Below, piece after piece: positions 35,087-41,640 of a stretch of 64,000 bases of DNA (position 1 is its first letter; each line of letters begins with the position of its first letter). The notes below the pieces were generated by a model, which had not been told where the DNA came from, searched no databases, and saw only the letters and a list, made by a program, of their open reading frames with translations. This stretch comes from Doryteuthis pealeii. Lineage: Eukaryota; Mollusca; Cephalopoda; Myopsida; Loliginidae. The stretch spans positions 20,651,677 to 20,715,676 of the forward strand of contig CM042145.1 of assembly GCA_023376005.1 (NCBI GenBank), written 5' to 3'. The translations under genes were made by a program, and so were the position numbers.

Positions 35087-37963
35087 AATATTCTCCAGTC
35101 ACTCTTACTCTCTCAATATTCTTCAGTCTTTTTCTTTCTCACCCTCACTTAATATTCACCATTCTCTCTCTCTTTCTCTCTATATATACTTGTCTCCTTC
35201 TCTTTTTAATATTCTTCAGTCTCTCTCTCTGTTTCTCTTTCTCTCTCCCTCTCTTAATATTCTCCAGAGTCTCTCCCTCTCTTAATATTCTCTAGAGTCT
35301 CTCTCTCTCTCTAATATTCTCCAGAGTCTCTCCCTCTCTTAATATTCTCTAGAGTCTCTCCCTCTCTTAATATTCTCTAGAGTCTCTCCCTCTCTTAATA
35401 TTCTCTAAAGTCTCTCCCTCTCTTAATATTCTCTAAAGTCTCTCCTCTCTTAATATTCTCTAAGTCTCTCCCTCTCTAATATCTCTAAGTCTCTCCTCTC
35501 TTAATATTCTCTAAAGTCTCTCCCTCTCTTAATATTCTCTAAAGTCTCTCCCTCTCTTAATATTCTCCAGAGTCTCTCTCTCTCTCTCTAATATTCTCCA
35601 GAGTCTTCCCTCTCTTAATATTCTAATATTCTCTAAAGTCTTGCCAACTAACTTTCTAACTCTTTTGCTAAAGAGTTCCTTCAACTGAAACAGTCCAAGG
35701 GAGATAACTCATAATCTACAGTTTCCAGTCGGACACACTACCGACTGAGCTATACCTACTGAATAGCAATTTTAATACTCACTGGATACCCCATACTTGT
35801 GACCTTGTGACAAATAAATCCTACCCATGATGAATGGGTTGGGTAAATTCTTATTTTTCCTAATAAAAAACCAAAATGAAATGAATGCTAGAAATTGTTG
35901 TTGTAACCAACAAAATTGGTAGCAGTTGTGTGTTAAAATTTAAGAGAAAAAAAATGTATTTTTATCTTAAGATATTTTTATCCCGAGCTGTCTACTGTAA
36001 ATATTTGTTATGGAGGCCACAAGAACATGTACCGATATTTAATTTTTCAAGATAAAACATAAAATCCCTGCCCATCAGAAAATGTAAAAACTGAAAGAAT
36101 ATAAACAAACAAAATCTCGGCAAATATCTGATGAACACATTCAACGTAATATGACACACTGCTGTAATCTGAACATTAGCTACATAAATGAGAGTAACCA
36201 TTTTCATTTCACCGTAATCAATACAACTGCATGTTTAAACACGAAAATATCATAAAATGTGTTCTTAATAGCAATTATGTTCATTTCAAATAATCCGTAA
36301 GCACAATTAAGAACACATTTTATAATATTTTCATGTTAAAACATGCAGTTGTATTGATTCGAACAAATTCATATTTTCAGTGTAGATTTATGGTGAAATT
36401 AAAATGGCTGACTAAAACATGTAGCTGCCGCAAAGTGAAATAAACAAGGGGAGGTTACTCTCATTTATGTAGCTAATGTTCATATTACCAATTGTGCTAT
36501 ATTTTTTGGTATAGACCCACTAGTGGGGTGGTTCACACTAACAAAAATATAAGCACAATCCACTGGTAGTAATATTGCATTGAACATGTTAAAATATAAG
36601 ATGTGGTGCATTGTGTTTGTGTTTTAAGGATGAAAATAAACATTGAAATATCAACACAATTCTTTTTTTATTTGTCTGAATTTTTTAGATGATGCTTGAT
36701 AATTTGTGTTATTAAGATTTTTCAGACTGTTGTCCTCATCTTTATTGTATATATACACATTTTGATGTGATCTCCGGCCATGGTTAACAGAATCGGAATA
36801 ATCTACCCCAATGGGTTCGGTTTGGTTTGAAGTTCTGTGAAGGTTCCTGATTCCAACAAAAAAACACTTGAAGGATGAAGGGCACATTGATTGAAACGTG
36901 TATATTGCAATAAAGATGATTTGGAAAAAAATCTAAATAATACTCTCCTTCACACCTGTTTAGTAATAAGCTCATTTTATTAATTTAAATTACCGCCCTG
37001 TCGGCGGGGGCGTTAGAATGCACCGACTGCACCTCTGCAGAGGGGTAAGACTCCCCCAATGGGGCCACCTGTTGGCCGTGGGTGGCGACCCGTGATGCTT
37101 AAGGATAGAGACCAGGTGGATGAGCAGTTCATGACCTGCAATACTCCACTTTGGCCCTATCTTGGGTTAGACGGGTGGTCGGAGAGGCCCCCTCCGATCA
37201 ATCGGCTGGTCACGTCAAGCCCTAGCACCTATATGATTTTCCCAACCCTATTGCCCTTATGGCAAGCCCCAACCCCTTTTTATCATATGGGTGCGAGAAG
37301 GAGGTGGCTGCGGGTCTACATGTCCTGGGAATGACGTTAAACTCTATCTGATGGTGAGGTTCCAGTTTTGGAGGTTTGGGGAATGTGGCGCACCCCTTCA
37401 TCACCATTGCTCCCTGGTCCACTCTGATCCGGAGTGGTAGTACCTGTTAGGGTCCCATCTATGGGTTAAATAGAAAAATGTATTTATAAAAAAATTGTAT
37501 TATCCATTAAGAATTTCATTAAGAAGATTTATTCAAAACTTTGTCGGCATTAAATGACCCACTGAGGTTGATATGCTGTAAAACAAAACAAACAATTTCG
37601 TTCGTAAAAAAAAAAACAATAATTTAAATTATTTCATTTTTTTTTTTTTTTTTTTTTTCTTTTTCTTTTATAGGGCATTTATTGTTGTCGGATGTACACC
37701 TTGAACTGCATATAGACTCTCGTGAACAATGCAGATCTTTTGCGGTTGGAAGAAGGGAAAGAAGACTAAGAGACTTCATAAGTCAACAGCGGAACATACG
37801 TCAACAGCAGAGCATACGTCGACAGCCGAGACCAGTACCTCCCCGCAGAGACCCCCCTGAAAGCCCTAAACCACCTGCAGAGAAAAAAGATTATCTGTTT
37901 ATATTTGTTATCATTTTTGCGCTCACTCAAGTTGTGTTCTTTATATTCTACATCCCTGGCTAA
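13679..37963 (+). CDS. FMO-like protein, four exons, probable pseudoenzyme
   Basis: Joining 13679-13987, 29201-29698, 32093-32225 and 37674-37963 gives 1230 nt: 409 codons plus a stop, with intron phases 0, 0 and 1. The product resembles flavin-containing monooxygenases, which use FAD and NADPH to oxygenate N and S nucleophiles at the ER membrane. Shared features are an N-terminal Rossmann start (IAIIGAGAS), the SEETMVLNDFP block, FADGTVQSGGLDVLIFGSA near 188-207, LAVIGCIH at 243-250, and a C-terminal hydrophobic anchor. FMOs are about 530 residues; this lacks about 120-130, mainly the NADPH domain and the FxGxxxHxxxY fingerprint. The third FAD-loop Gly is Asp12, and ATG(Y) has become GSA. 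All exons stay open with good splice sites, so selection on a non-catalytic role is plausible. A missed exon in intron 1 or a young pseudogene is not excluded. Confidence 0.8.
14944..15655. mobile_element. Fold-back element with C-run ends, copy 1
   Basis: The left end (GTGTCAAATTTACCCC, then TTTAACACAATGAAACTTG and AATAAAGGTTAATATTATC) returns inverted at 15590-15655. The interior is AT-rich, with an inverted match extending inward. A second copy starts at 16748 in the same orientation. No coding content. Confidence 0.75.
15931..16052. mobile_element. Small hAT-type MITE
   Basis: The 122-bp segment begins CAGTGTTTCTCAACC and ends GGTTGAGAAACACTG-like (CGTTGAGAAACACTG). CAGTG...CACTG ends with a TTCTCAACC core are typical of hAT terminal repeats. 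No clear 8-bp target duplication remains. Confidence 0.72.
16160..16312. repeat. Perfect-arm palindrome
   Basis: TTAAAATAGAATATTAAACTTA and its reverse complement bracket a loop around 16220-16250; arms about 50 bp. Small fold-back MITE. Confidence 0.75.
16748..17600 (+). repeat. C-run fold-back family, copy 2, right end lost
   Basis: Matches 14944 onward (TTTAACACAATGAAACTTG, then CATTCGAAAGAAAAA and AACGTAGC..AAAACAAGTTA), but no inverted terminal segment was found at the right. Confidence 0.6.
17632..17855. mobile_element. Fold-back related to the telomere-core MITE
   Basis: The ends carry GCACAAAGGTGTCAAA and its inverse TTTGACACCTTTGCGC. The centre shares GGTTAGTTTAATGGGAAAAT and AAATAAATAATT with the element at 39798-39972 and has GGGTTTAGGGG-type units. 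Confidence 0.6.
18197..19005 (-). mobile_element. Helitron-like element family alpha, interrupted
   Basis: The - strand 3' end is CTAG (18197-18200) followed by T, with a decayed hairpin just inside. The 5' end region near 18960-19005 reads on the - strand as AATGGAGATTATGCATG and GAAACCGAAACTACG, as in the copy at 52660. A hAT MITE sits within it. Confidence 0.5.
18306..18583 (+). mobile_element. hAT-like MITE, copy 1
   Basis: The ends are short imperfect inverted repeats (CACTGATGATGATAGC at left; CATCTCTG at right, matching CAGAGATG inverted). The body (GATTTACTGCGTCCTGGGACGC ends, TGGGTCCCAACTAAA, TAACCTATCCTGT) recurs at 40296-40586, with fragments at 26310-26430 and 30245-30295. Confidence 0.6.
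19537..19650 (+). repeat. Helitron-like 5' end fragment
   Basis: TCTATTAATAATAAAG, then CTGTCTGTAACAAAAAACTA and AATACATAGAATAAG, as at 25857. Confidence 0.45.
20278..20511. mobile_element. mariner-tip fold-back
   Basis: GGTGTGTCAAAAAAGTATTG at the left and TACTTTTGACACACCT at the right are mariner-type terminal repeats. Two further inverted tips and a GAATGGAACG segment lie between. No transposase. The same tip sequence builds the arrays at 54275 and 57037. Confidence 0.75.
20513..20566. repeat. (GT)n(AT)n microsatellite
   Basis: GT tract followed by AT tract. Confidence 0.95.
20934..20975. repeat. (CT)n microsatellite
   Basis: Pure CT tract. Confidence 0.95.
21095..21375. repeat. Inverted pair of family C tails
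   Basis: CCAGGTCCACTCTGACCTGGAG near 21135 returns inverted near 21310-21330 (CTCCAGGTCAGTGGACCTGG). Each half resembles the 3' portion of retroposon family C. Confidence 0.6.
21537..21763 (-). repeat. tRNA-derived SINE, family A-box TAGCTCAGT, copy 1
   Basis: Same family as 48838-49036. On the - strand the tRNA-like head lies at the right (B-box-like GGTTCGATACCAGCC around 21715), with the CTAGTGAAA...GGGGATAGACTCCCTC body to its left. Confidence 0.75.
21787..22035 (+). repeat. tRNA-derived SINE, copy 2, head-to-head with copy 1
   Basis: The head at 21787 is decayed (GTGTAGAGCGTCCGCC). The body has CTAGTGAAAAGGGGATAGG and GACTTTACTTT. It faces the - strand copy ending at 21763, only 23 bp away. 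Confidence 0.75.
22040..24340. other. Intronic AT-rich stretch, mostly unassigned
   Basis: A small GATA-type tract near 22210, a CTG-rich short tract near 23640-23720 and a TATA tract near 23425 are the only recognisable items. Confidence 0.4.
24350..24545 (-). repeat. tRNA-SINE family E, diverged
   Basis: AGCTGGAGAGATGAGGGT and ACCTTTCCCAAGGGTATCAG follow the order of the full copy at 27275-27562 on the - strand. Confidence 0.5.
24546..25400 (+). mobile_element. Retroposon family C 3' part, split by a fold-back
   Basis: 24546-24862 carries the family C body (AGGTGCTAGAAGGCGGTGGC; GGTGAGGTTCCAGTTCTGG; CTCTGACCTGGAGTGG). The family tail resumes at 25326 (TGTCTTCTGCATAAAATGAC, then GACATGCCGTAAAAACCC and CCAA repeats). 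Confidence 0.6.
24863..25325. mobile_element. Fold-back MITE nested in family C
   Basis: GGTAATTATGAGG and its inverse CCTCATAAATTACC mark the ends. The arms share CCGGTCTCCTGCCTCAAAAA and CTACCCGGTGACTAT over about 80 bp. The interior holds GATA-type repeats. Confidence 0.8.
25857..26242 (+). mobile_element. Helitron-like element family beta, copy 1
   Basis: The 5' end is TCTATTAATAGTGGAG, preceded by T-rich flank. The 3' end has a decayed hairpin (ATCACGGAGGGCGT) and CTAT where the other copies have CTAG. The body matches the reverse complement of 62488-62909. Confidence 0.55.
26310..26430 (+). repeat. hAT-like MITE fragment
   Basis: TACATGGATACGATTTTCC, then ACTATCAGCATCTCTG, the right end of the 18306-18583 family. 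Confidence 0.55.
26431..27270. other. Intronic stretch with no recognised feature
   Basis: The 81-codon frame at 26969-27214 is AT-rich and hydrophobic by composition and shows no family signature. Confidence 0.35.
27275..27562 (-). repeat. tRNA-derived SINE family E, full copy
   Basis: On the - strand the head GTGTAATGGTTAAAGTCATG and B box GAGTTCAAATCCTGGACG are followed by the body (TGCTAATATCCTTGGGAAAG; CAGACTGGGCTCTTTAACC; GGAGAAGGAAAACTCTGAA) and the end segment CTTGTGTCACATCCTGC. It runs into an AT tract. This copy defines the fragments near 6000, 11750, 12045, 38640, 50590 and 51430. Confidence 0.75.
27955..28070 (+). repeat. tRNA-SINE (TAGCTCAGT family), internally deleted
   Basis: TTAGCTCAGTCAGTGGAGCC joins directly to CACTGGTCTAGTGCTAATG and the body, so the B-box region is mostly missing. 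Confidence 0.65.
28148..28475. mobile_element. Fold-back element
   Basis: AAGTCACCAATAGGCACCCC at the left returns inverted at the right (GGGGTGCCTATTGGTGACTT); the interior is AT-rich. Confidence 0.75.
28805..28915 (+). repeat. tRNA-SINE family B, decayed
   Basis: GTAGTCTCGTAGATCCATTA, then GAGTTGAATCCTCGTGGG and CCCCATTAAAATCCCC. Confidence 0.5.
29201..29698 (+). CDS. FMO-like gene, exon 2 (residues 104-269)
   Basis: Acceptor TTTTTTAATCAG, donor GAG|GTAAAG, both in phase 0. The first 50 residues are low in similarity and rich in N and T. From about residue 154 the order follows the FMO C-terminal half: SSISLQTLTMSGEDVSCENL, then the FADGTVQSGGLDVLIFGSA strand and the KLFCYKRVCLPGSTESNLAV segment. 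The next part matches FMO's FPP..EKPTLA.IGLIQP region and its LQARWA helix (LQEAQCHLASWV). The FMO motif ATGY reads GSAH here. Confidence 0.82.
30086..30205. repeat. Palindrome
   Basis: GCGGTTATAGATCT and its inverse AGATCTATAACCGC flank CCACAGGTATCTGTGTATACC; arms about 50 bp. Confidence 0.8.
30679..30740. repeat. (AT)n microsatellite
   Basis: About 60 bp of pure AT. Confidence 0.95.
30738..31530. repeat. Inverted repeat pair, arms about 88 bp
   Basis: GGATATGAAAACAATACAAT at 30738 returns inverted near 31510-31530 (TGTTGTTTTCATATCC), with ACAGCATATTG and ATTCATAGCTAATATT also mirrored. The spacer is about 620 bp and contains a 38-bp tandem duplication at 31309-31384. Confidence 0.7.
31570..31895 (-). 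mobile_element. Hammerhead-headed repeat family, copy 1
   Basis: About 320 bp related to 52325-52640. Shared blocks include TCATCCACA, TAGGAGCGAA/CGGGAGCGAA, CTCTCGGCCACT-like and GTGAGAGTTCA. The family carries a hammerhead-type motif at its left edge on the - strand. No coding frame. Possibly a Penelope-like or retrozyme-like remnant. Confidence 0.5.
31583..31630 (-). ncRNA. Hammerhead ribozyme candidate
   Basis: On the - strand the order is GCCACA (stem I), CTGAAGA (fits the CUGANGA core), G, then GCGT-GAA-ACGC (stem II), T, GAAA, CACGTG (minimal self-complementary stem III), TT, and TGTGG pairing back to CCACA. Every core element of a type I hammerhead is present in order. The very short stem III is like that of hammerheads in Penelope-like elements and satellite DNAs, which may act as dimers. 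Confidence 0.6.
32093..32225 (+). CDS. FMO-like gene, exon 3 (residues 270-313)
   Basis: Acceptor (T)n-CAG, donor ATAT|GTGAGT; starts in phase 0 and ends in phase 1. GFLKFPPKDVIFDEIEITLA matches the FMO helix that reads like GLKTLPSQSEMMAEI. LSELITYKPNI matches the FMO ELADLVGVRPN-type segment. This exon is the clearest support that the gene is FMO-derived, because two short conserved pieces keep their spacing. Confidence 0.8.
32464..33765. repeat. 1.3-kb (ATCT)n/(ATCTTT)n array
   Basis: Interleaved ATCT and ATCTTT units, with CTAT register shifts. The long open frames through it (S, I, Y and L only) are artefacts of the repeat. It lies in intron 3. Confidence 0.97.
34262..34620. repeat. 30-bp minisatellite
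   Basis: TCTGACACTTCCATCTCTAT recurs exactly every 30 bp over at least seven units and decays toward 34620. The 30-bp period keeps frames open on both strands, so the apparent proteins are not genes. Confidence 0.95.
34662..34730 (+). repeat. tRNA-SINE family B head
   Basis: GTGGTGTAATGGTTAACAAG followed by a truncated body. Confidence 0.45.
34733..34958 (-). repeat. tRNA-SINE (TAGCTCAGT family)
   Basis: AAGTCGGTATCAGCCAGACA, then the GCGCCACACCTACCATCAGC body. The head at the right end is decayed. Confidence 0.75.
35033..35088. repeat. (CT)n microsatellite
   Basis: CT tract with one interruption. Confidence 0.9.
35215..35640. repeat. 28-bp minisatellite
   Basis: CTCTCTTAATATTCTCTAGAG and variants recur every 28 bp (for example 35341 and 35369) for about 14 units. 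Confidence 0.93.
35765..35850 (+). repeat. tRNA-SINE family B tail
   Basis: ACTCACTGGATACCCCATAC and CTTGTGACCTTGTGACA. Just upstream, CCGACTGAGCTATAC is a head remnant of the other SINE family. Confidence 0.55.
36169..36490. mobile_element. Fold-back MITE family V, copy 1
   Basis: The left end (GTAATCTGAACATTAGCTAC, ATAAATGAGAGTAACC) returns inverted at the right. The inner arms share AATACAACTGCATGTTTAAAC and AAATGTGTTCTTAATA. Other copies: 40853-41262 and 42957-43228, with fragments at 41755-41830 and 45333-45425. Confidence 0.82.
36695..37600 (+). mobile_element. Retroposon family C, near full length, with hammerhead-like head
   Basis: The head 36695-36930 has a decayed inverted segment and, at 36867-36900, the motif CTTGAAGGATGAAGGG..GATTGAAACG, degenerate against the better copies at 61597 and 61805. 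The body from 36990 runs through TGCACCTCTGCAGAGGGGTA, CACCTGTTGGCCGTGGGTGG, AAGCCCTAGCACCTATATGA and GGTGAGGTTCCAGTTTTGG. The tail is ATTAAATGACCCACTGAGG, then TTGATATGCTGTAAAAC. Frames in the body stay open in several copies, but none matches a known domain. Confidence 0.6.
37674..37963 (+). CDS. FMO-like gene, exon 4 (residues 314-409)
   Basis: Acceptor TTTTATAG; the split codon gives Trp314, then HLLLSDVHLELH, which matches FMO LLSLAFTDPKLALH. The following FMO segment (around GPGKW) is replaced by a basic, Q/R-rich stretch with a proline-rich run (RPVPPRRDPPESPKPP) at about 360-380. The last 23 residues (YLFIFVIIFALTQVVFFIFY) are a single hydrophobic helix, as in FMO membrane anchors. 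The stop codon is TAA at 37961-37963. Confidence 0.8.
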
Positions 37964-38640
37964 TTCTAATTAGGAGGCAGGTGTGAGAATAGTTGATTGA
38001 AAATATATTTCTTATAACATGTATTTTATAATTTATTTTTATAATTGGGAATTTAAAAAAAAAAAAAAAAAAAGTCAAGAAAAAAAAAAAATTAAATCAT
38101 CATTTTTGGATCCTTTGAGGTAATTTGATCTGCGGCTGCTTGACCATAAAATGTTTTTTTTAAAAAATGATCTCGTTCAAAAAATTCTAATTGTATTCTG
38201 ATCCCAAAATCCTTCACAATTCTCGCCCCCCCCCCAAAAAAAAACCAACATTTATTCGAGTGAATCAAATGTCTTACAATAATTTGGTAACATGAAACAC
38301 AATTTGGCAGCTCCAGTGATTTTACTCAGGTGATGAATCACACTAGATTGTGAGATGTTGATCGAGCCCGACATGACTGTTTGCATTTCGCATATAAATT
38401 TTTCGAATAGGCAAGTTAGCCGGTCCGGTAAAATAGACAAACCTGCTTTTAGGTAGGCTTATTTTACTGGTCCTAGTAGAATAGACCACAGGCTATTTTT
38501 CCATGGAATATTTTTGAAATATATTAAATATATTTCAAACTATCTAAAAGCTAAAAGATTAAAATGATTGTTGACAAGTAATCTGGGATTATCTAAAAGA
38601 TAATTGCTTTAAAAGTGGTTGTGCAATTCTGTGATACAGA
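37964..38640. other. 3' flank of the FMO-like gene
   Basis: No perfect AATAAA lies in the first 140 bp; an AATATA variant occurs near 38000. A-rich tracts follow at 38054-38090. No other feature. Confidence 0.4.
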
Positions 38641-38800
38641 AAATGTATGGATCTAACTATTCTCTCTCTCTCTCTCTCTCTGGCTGTGGCTGTTACTGAA
38701 TAGCAGGGTAGCCTGGGCTCTTTAATCTTGGTATGACAACCAGTCTAGGAGAAGGAAAACTCTAAATTCAAACCTTAAACTTCTCTTAAAAACTAACTTT
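38640..38800 (+). repeat. tRNA-SINE family E, 3' two thirds
   Basis: CTGGGCTCTTTAATCTTGG, then CAACCAGTCTAGGAGAAGG; interrupted by a (CT)n tract. Confidence 0.65.
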
Positions 38801-39179
38801 GGTAAAAAAAAGAAAAAATTTAGTTAGAAAGAAAAATTCACATTTTCACAAATAATACATAAAAAAAGATTTGGCTTTAATTATCCACAAGGGTTGATAT
38901 GCCTTTAAATACCAACCAATCTAAGTCTACAAGGGTGGGCTGAAAAGTTTATAGGCTGATGTCATATCTACTGTGGATGACTTCTTTTTTTTTCTTTTTT
39001 TTATGATGGGATCCTTAAAAAAAAAAAACTCATTTGGTCACATGCCCTGAGAGTATCTTGGACAGCCTATAAATATTTTAAGTGACCTTTGTACCTGACC
39101 TTGCCTAATTTACAAGGTTCTTGCAACCCCCAACAAAATTTCTTGAACCATATATGAATGCATGAATGTACCAAATAAA

Positions 39180-39400
39180 GATAGAAAGAAAGAAAGAAAA
39201 AAGTGAAGGCTTAAAAAAATCGACACAACAAAAGAAAGAAAGTAAAAAAAGAAAGAAAGAAAGGGAGAATAAAATGTAGCAAGAAGAAATAGATAATGAA
39301 TGGATGAATTAAACATAGAAAGAAAAAGAAGGAAAGAAAGAAAGACGGAAATAAAAAGGAGACAAAGAAAGAACATGGGGATGGAAGAAAGACTACTATA
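39180..39400. repeat. (GAAA)n-rich tract
   Basis: GAAA repeats with interruptions; the frames inside are repeat artefacts. Confidence 0.9.
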
Positions 39401-39797
39401 CTGTGATCAACTGCACATTCATCTTTTGCACAGCAAATGTTTTTATTTGCTTCTGTGTTTGAAATATGCCTGTTCAATTAAATGTGCTTGGTGGCATTGT
39501 CTGCTATGTTTTGGCTGGTTCCTTAGGGGATTTTGGTACTTCCAGCATAATACTCTCGCACCAGCTAGACCCCACTAAGGGTGATCACGCCCCAGTGTGG
39601 TACAAATTTGTCCTATGCTGTAGGTTTTTTTTATGAATTTATTTTTTTATTTTATTTTATTTTATAGATACAAAAAAATATTCTTTTAAAAATCCAAAAT
39701 GTATCAATAGGTAACTTTTTATTCTTGATATAAATCCATGATCCTCAATGGATATGATATTCTGGGTGAGATTCGCTCCTGTACCAAAAAGGGTGTT

Positions 39798-39972
39798 ATT
39801 TCCTATAAGTCTAACATAAACAAAGGGGAACCACCCTTGACTGATTATTTATTTATTGATCTACTAGGAAAAAAGAAGACAGGTTTAGGGTTAGTTTAAT
39901 GGGAAAATAAATAAATAATTTCAGTCAAGAGTGGTTCCTCTTTGTTTATGTTAGACTTATAGGAAATAACCA
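39798..39972. mobile_element. Fold-back MITE with telomere-like core, copy 2
   Basis: The same ends (TTATTTCCTATAAGTCTAAC and inverse) as 5768-5975, arms about 60 bp, with GGTTTAGGGTTAGTTTAATG in the loop. Confidence 0.8.
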
Positions 39973-40295
39973 AAAAGGGTACTGGAAAATCTGTTTAACC
40001 ACATATCAGTTGCTTTACCCATTCAATATTGTAGTAGCCTAACTCTCCCGTATAAATTCATCGTCTGGTAAGTTTATCATAGGTAAATTTGACATGGCTG
40101 AATTCAAAATTGAATTATTGTTTTTAAGAATTTAATAAAATGGGTTACGGTAAGCCTATATTATAAGAACAATTAATCTGATAATGAATTTACCTGTGAT
40201 TGATTTACCTTAAACCCTATAAGTTCATACCTTATTTTATCTTTCAATCTGCCAGTGCCATATTTACCGTTTTTACTTGGAGAATTAATAACTTA

Positions 40296-40586
40296 CAGTC
40301 ATACTGATAGCTTTTTGATTTACAGCGTCCTGGGACGCACACATTAGTTTTGAATGATTCCCCGGGGAAAATTTATGGGTCCCAACTAAAGCCATCTAAC
40401 TCCTACCTTGTAACCTATCCTGTATAATTCATTTCTAAAAAACTATTGAAATGTTTTTACCGTTAGCTTGAAATGGTGAGGGAAGAAAAAAGAAAAACAC
40501 TGGGATGCATGGATACAATTTTACTGTGTCCTTTTTAGATTTTTGTGAGTCAGGGACGCAGGATGTGTACATATCAGTATCTCTGA
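40296..40586 (+). mobile_element. hAT-like MITE, copy 2
   Basis: Aligns end to end with 18306-18583, finishing at ATATCAGTATCTCTG. Confidence 0.6.
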
Positions 40587-40718
40587 ACTTATATTATAAT
40601 TTTTTTTTTTTTTTTTAAATTTGGTAGGCAAAGAGTTAAATTATAAATGTGAGTGTCTTCACTGGCAGGTTGATAACTTCTTGTCATTATCAAGGCATAC
40701 CAACAGCACTGATTCCCT

Positions 40719-40720
<2 letters not shown>

Positions 40721-40785
<65 letters not shown>
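40721..40785. repeat. (CT)n microsatellite
   Basis: About 64 bp of pure CT. Confidence 0.97.
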
Positions 40786-40789
<4 letters not shown>

Positions 40790-40852
40790 CAATATTGGCC
40801 ATTGCACTTGGCAAGTCCTCTAGATGGCATCCAGTGTTGGTACAGATTCATT

Positions 40853-41262
40853 GCTAATCTGAACATTAGCCACATAAATGAGAGTAACTTCCCTTTGTTT
40901 CTTTCACTTTGAGGAAGCCTTATGTTTTGGTCAACCATTTTTCATTTCACTGTAAATCTACACTGAAAATACGCATTTGTTCAAATCAATACAACTGCAT
41001 GTTTTAACACGAAAATATCATAAAATGTGTTCTTAATAACAATTAAGTTCATTTCAAATAATGCGAAAGCACAATTAAGAACACATTTTATGATATTTTT
41101 GTGTTAAAACATGCAGTTGTATTGATTCAAACAAATGCGTATTTTCAGTGTAGATTTACAGTGAAATGAAAATGGCCGATCAAAACATAAGGCTTCCTCA
41201 AAATGAAAGAAACAAGGGGAGGTTACCCTCATTTATGTAGCTAATGTTCAGATTACCGATTT
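40853..41262. mobile_element. Fold-back MITE family V, copy 2 (most complete)
   Basis: Ends GCTAATCTGAACATTAGCCAC and inverse. Both arms contain ACAACTGCATGTTTTAACAC and CACTTTGAGGAAGCCTTATG (or its inverse). Arms are near 190 bp. Confidence 0.85.
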
Positions 41263-41544
41263 ATTTGGTTGCTGAAGTTGTTTAGCAGAATATTAAGAGA
41301 ATAATTCAGGCGTAAAGACCCTTGCGCTCCTGATTTTTCAAATGTTTTTTTTTTTATTTTTTAATCATTGACAATCATCAATTTCAAAATTTGTCATTTT
41401 TTAGATTTAGTTTCTTTTTTTTATCAATATTCACTTGATTTGTAGTTCTTACAACAGTGAAGAACAGTGCATATTGAGAGACAATAATAAAAGATGATAA
41501 TAACTTGTTTTTCAGACTAAATTTAATTCTGACACTTAAAATTG

Positions 41545-41640
41545 GTTATTTCCTATAAGTCTAACATGATCAAAGGGGAACAACTCTTGACTGATAAATT
41601 ATTTATTTTCCCGTTAAACTAACCCTAACCCTGTGGGTGG
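41545..41640 (+). repeat. Telomere-core MITE, left half only
   Basis: GGTTATTTCCTATAAGTC to AACTAACCCTAACCCTG, then an abrupt change of sequence. Confidence 0.7.

Larger units (their letters stand above)
32226..37673 (+). other. Intron 3 (5.4 kb)
   Basis: GTGAGT donor and a poly-pyrimidine tract ending CTTTTATAG. It holds the ATCT array, two minisatellites, SINEs, a fold-back and retroposon family C. Confidence 0.8.
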
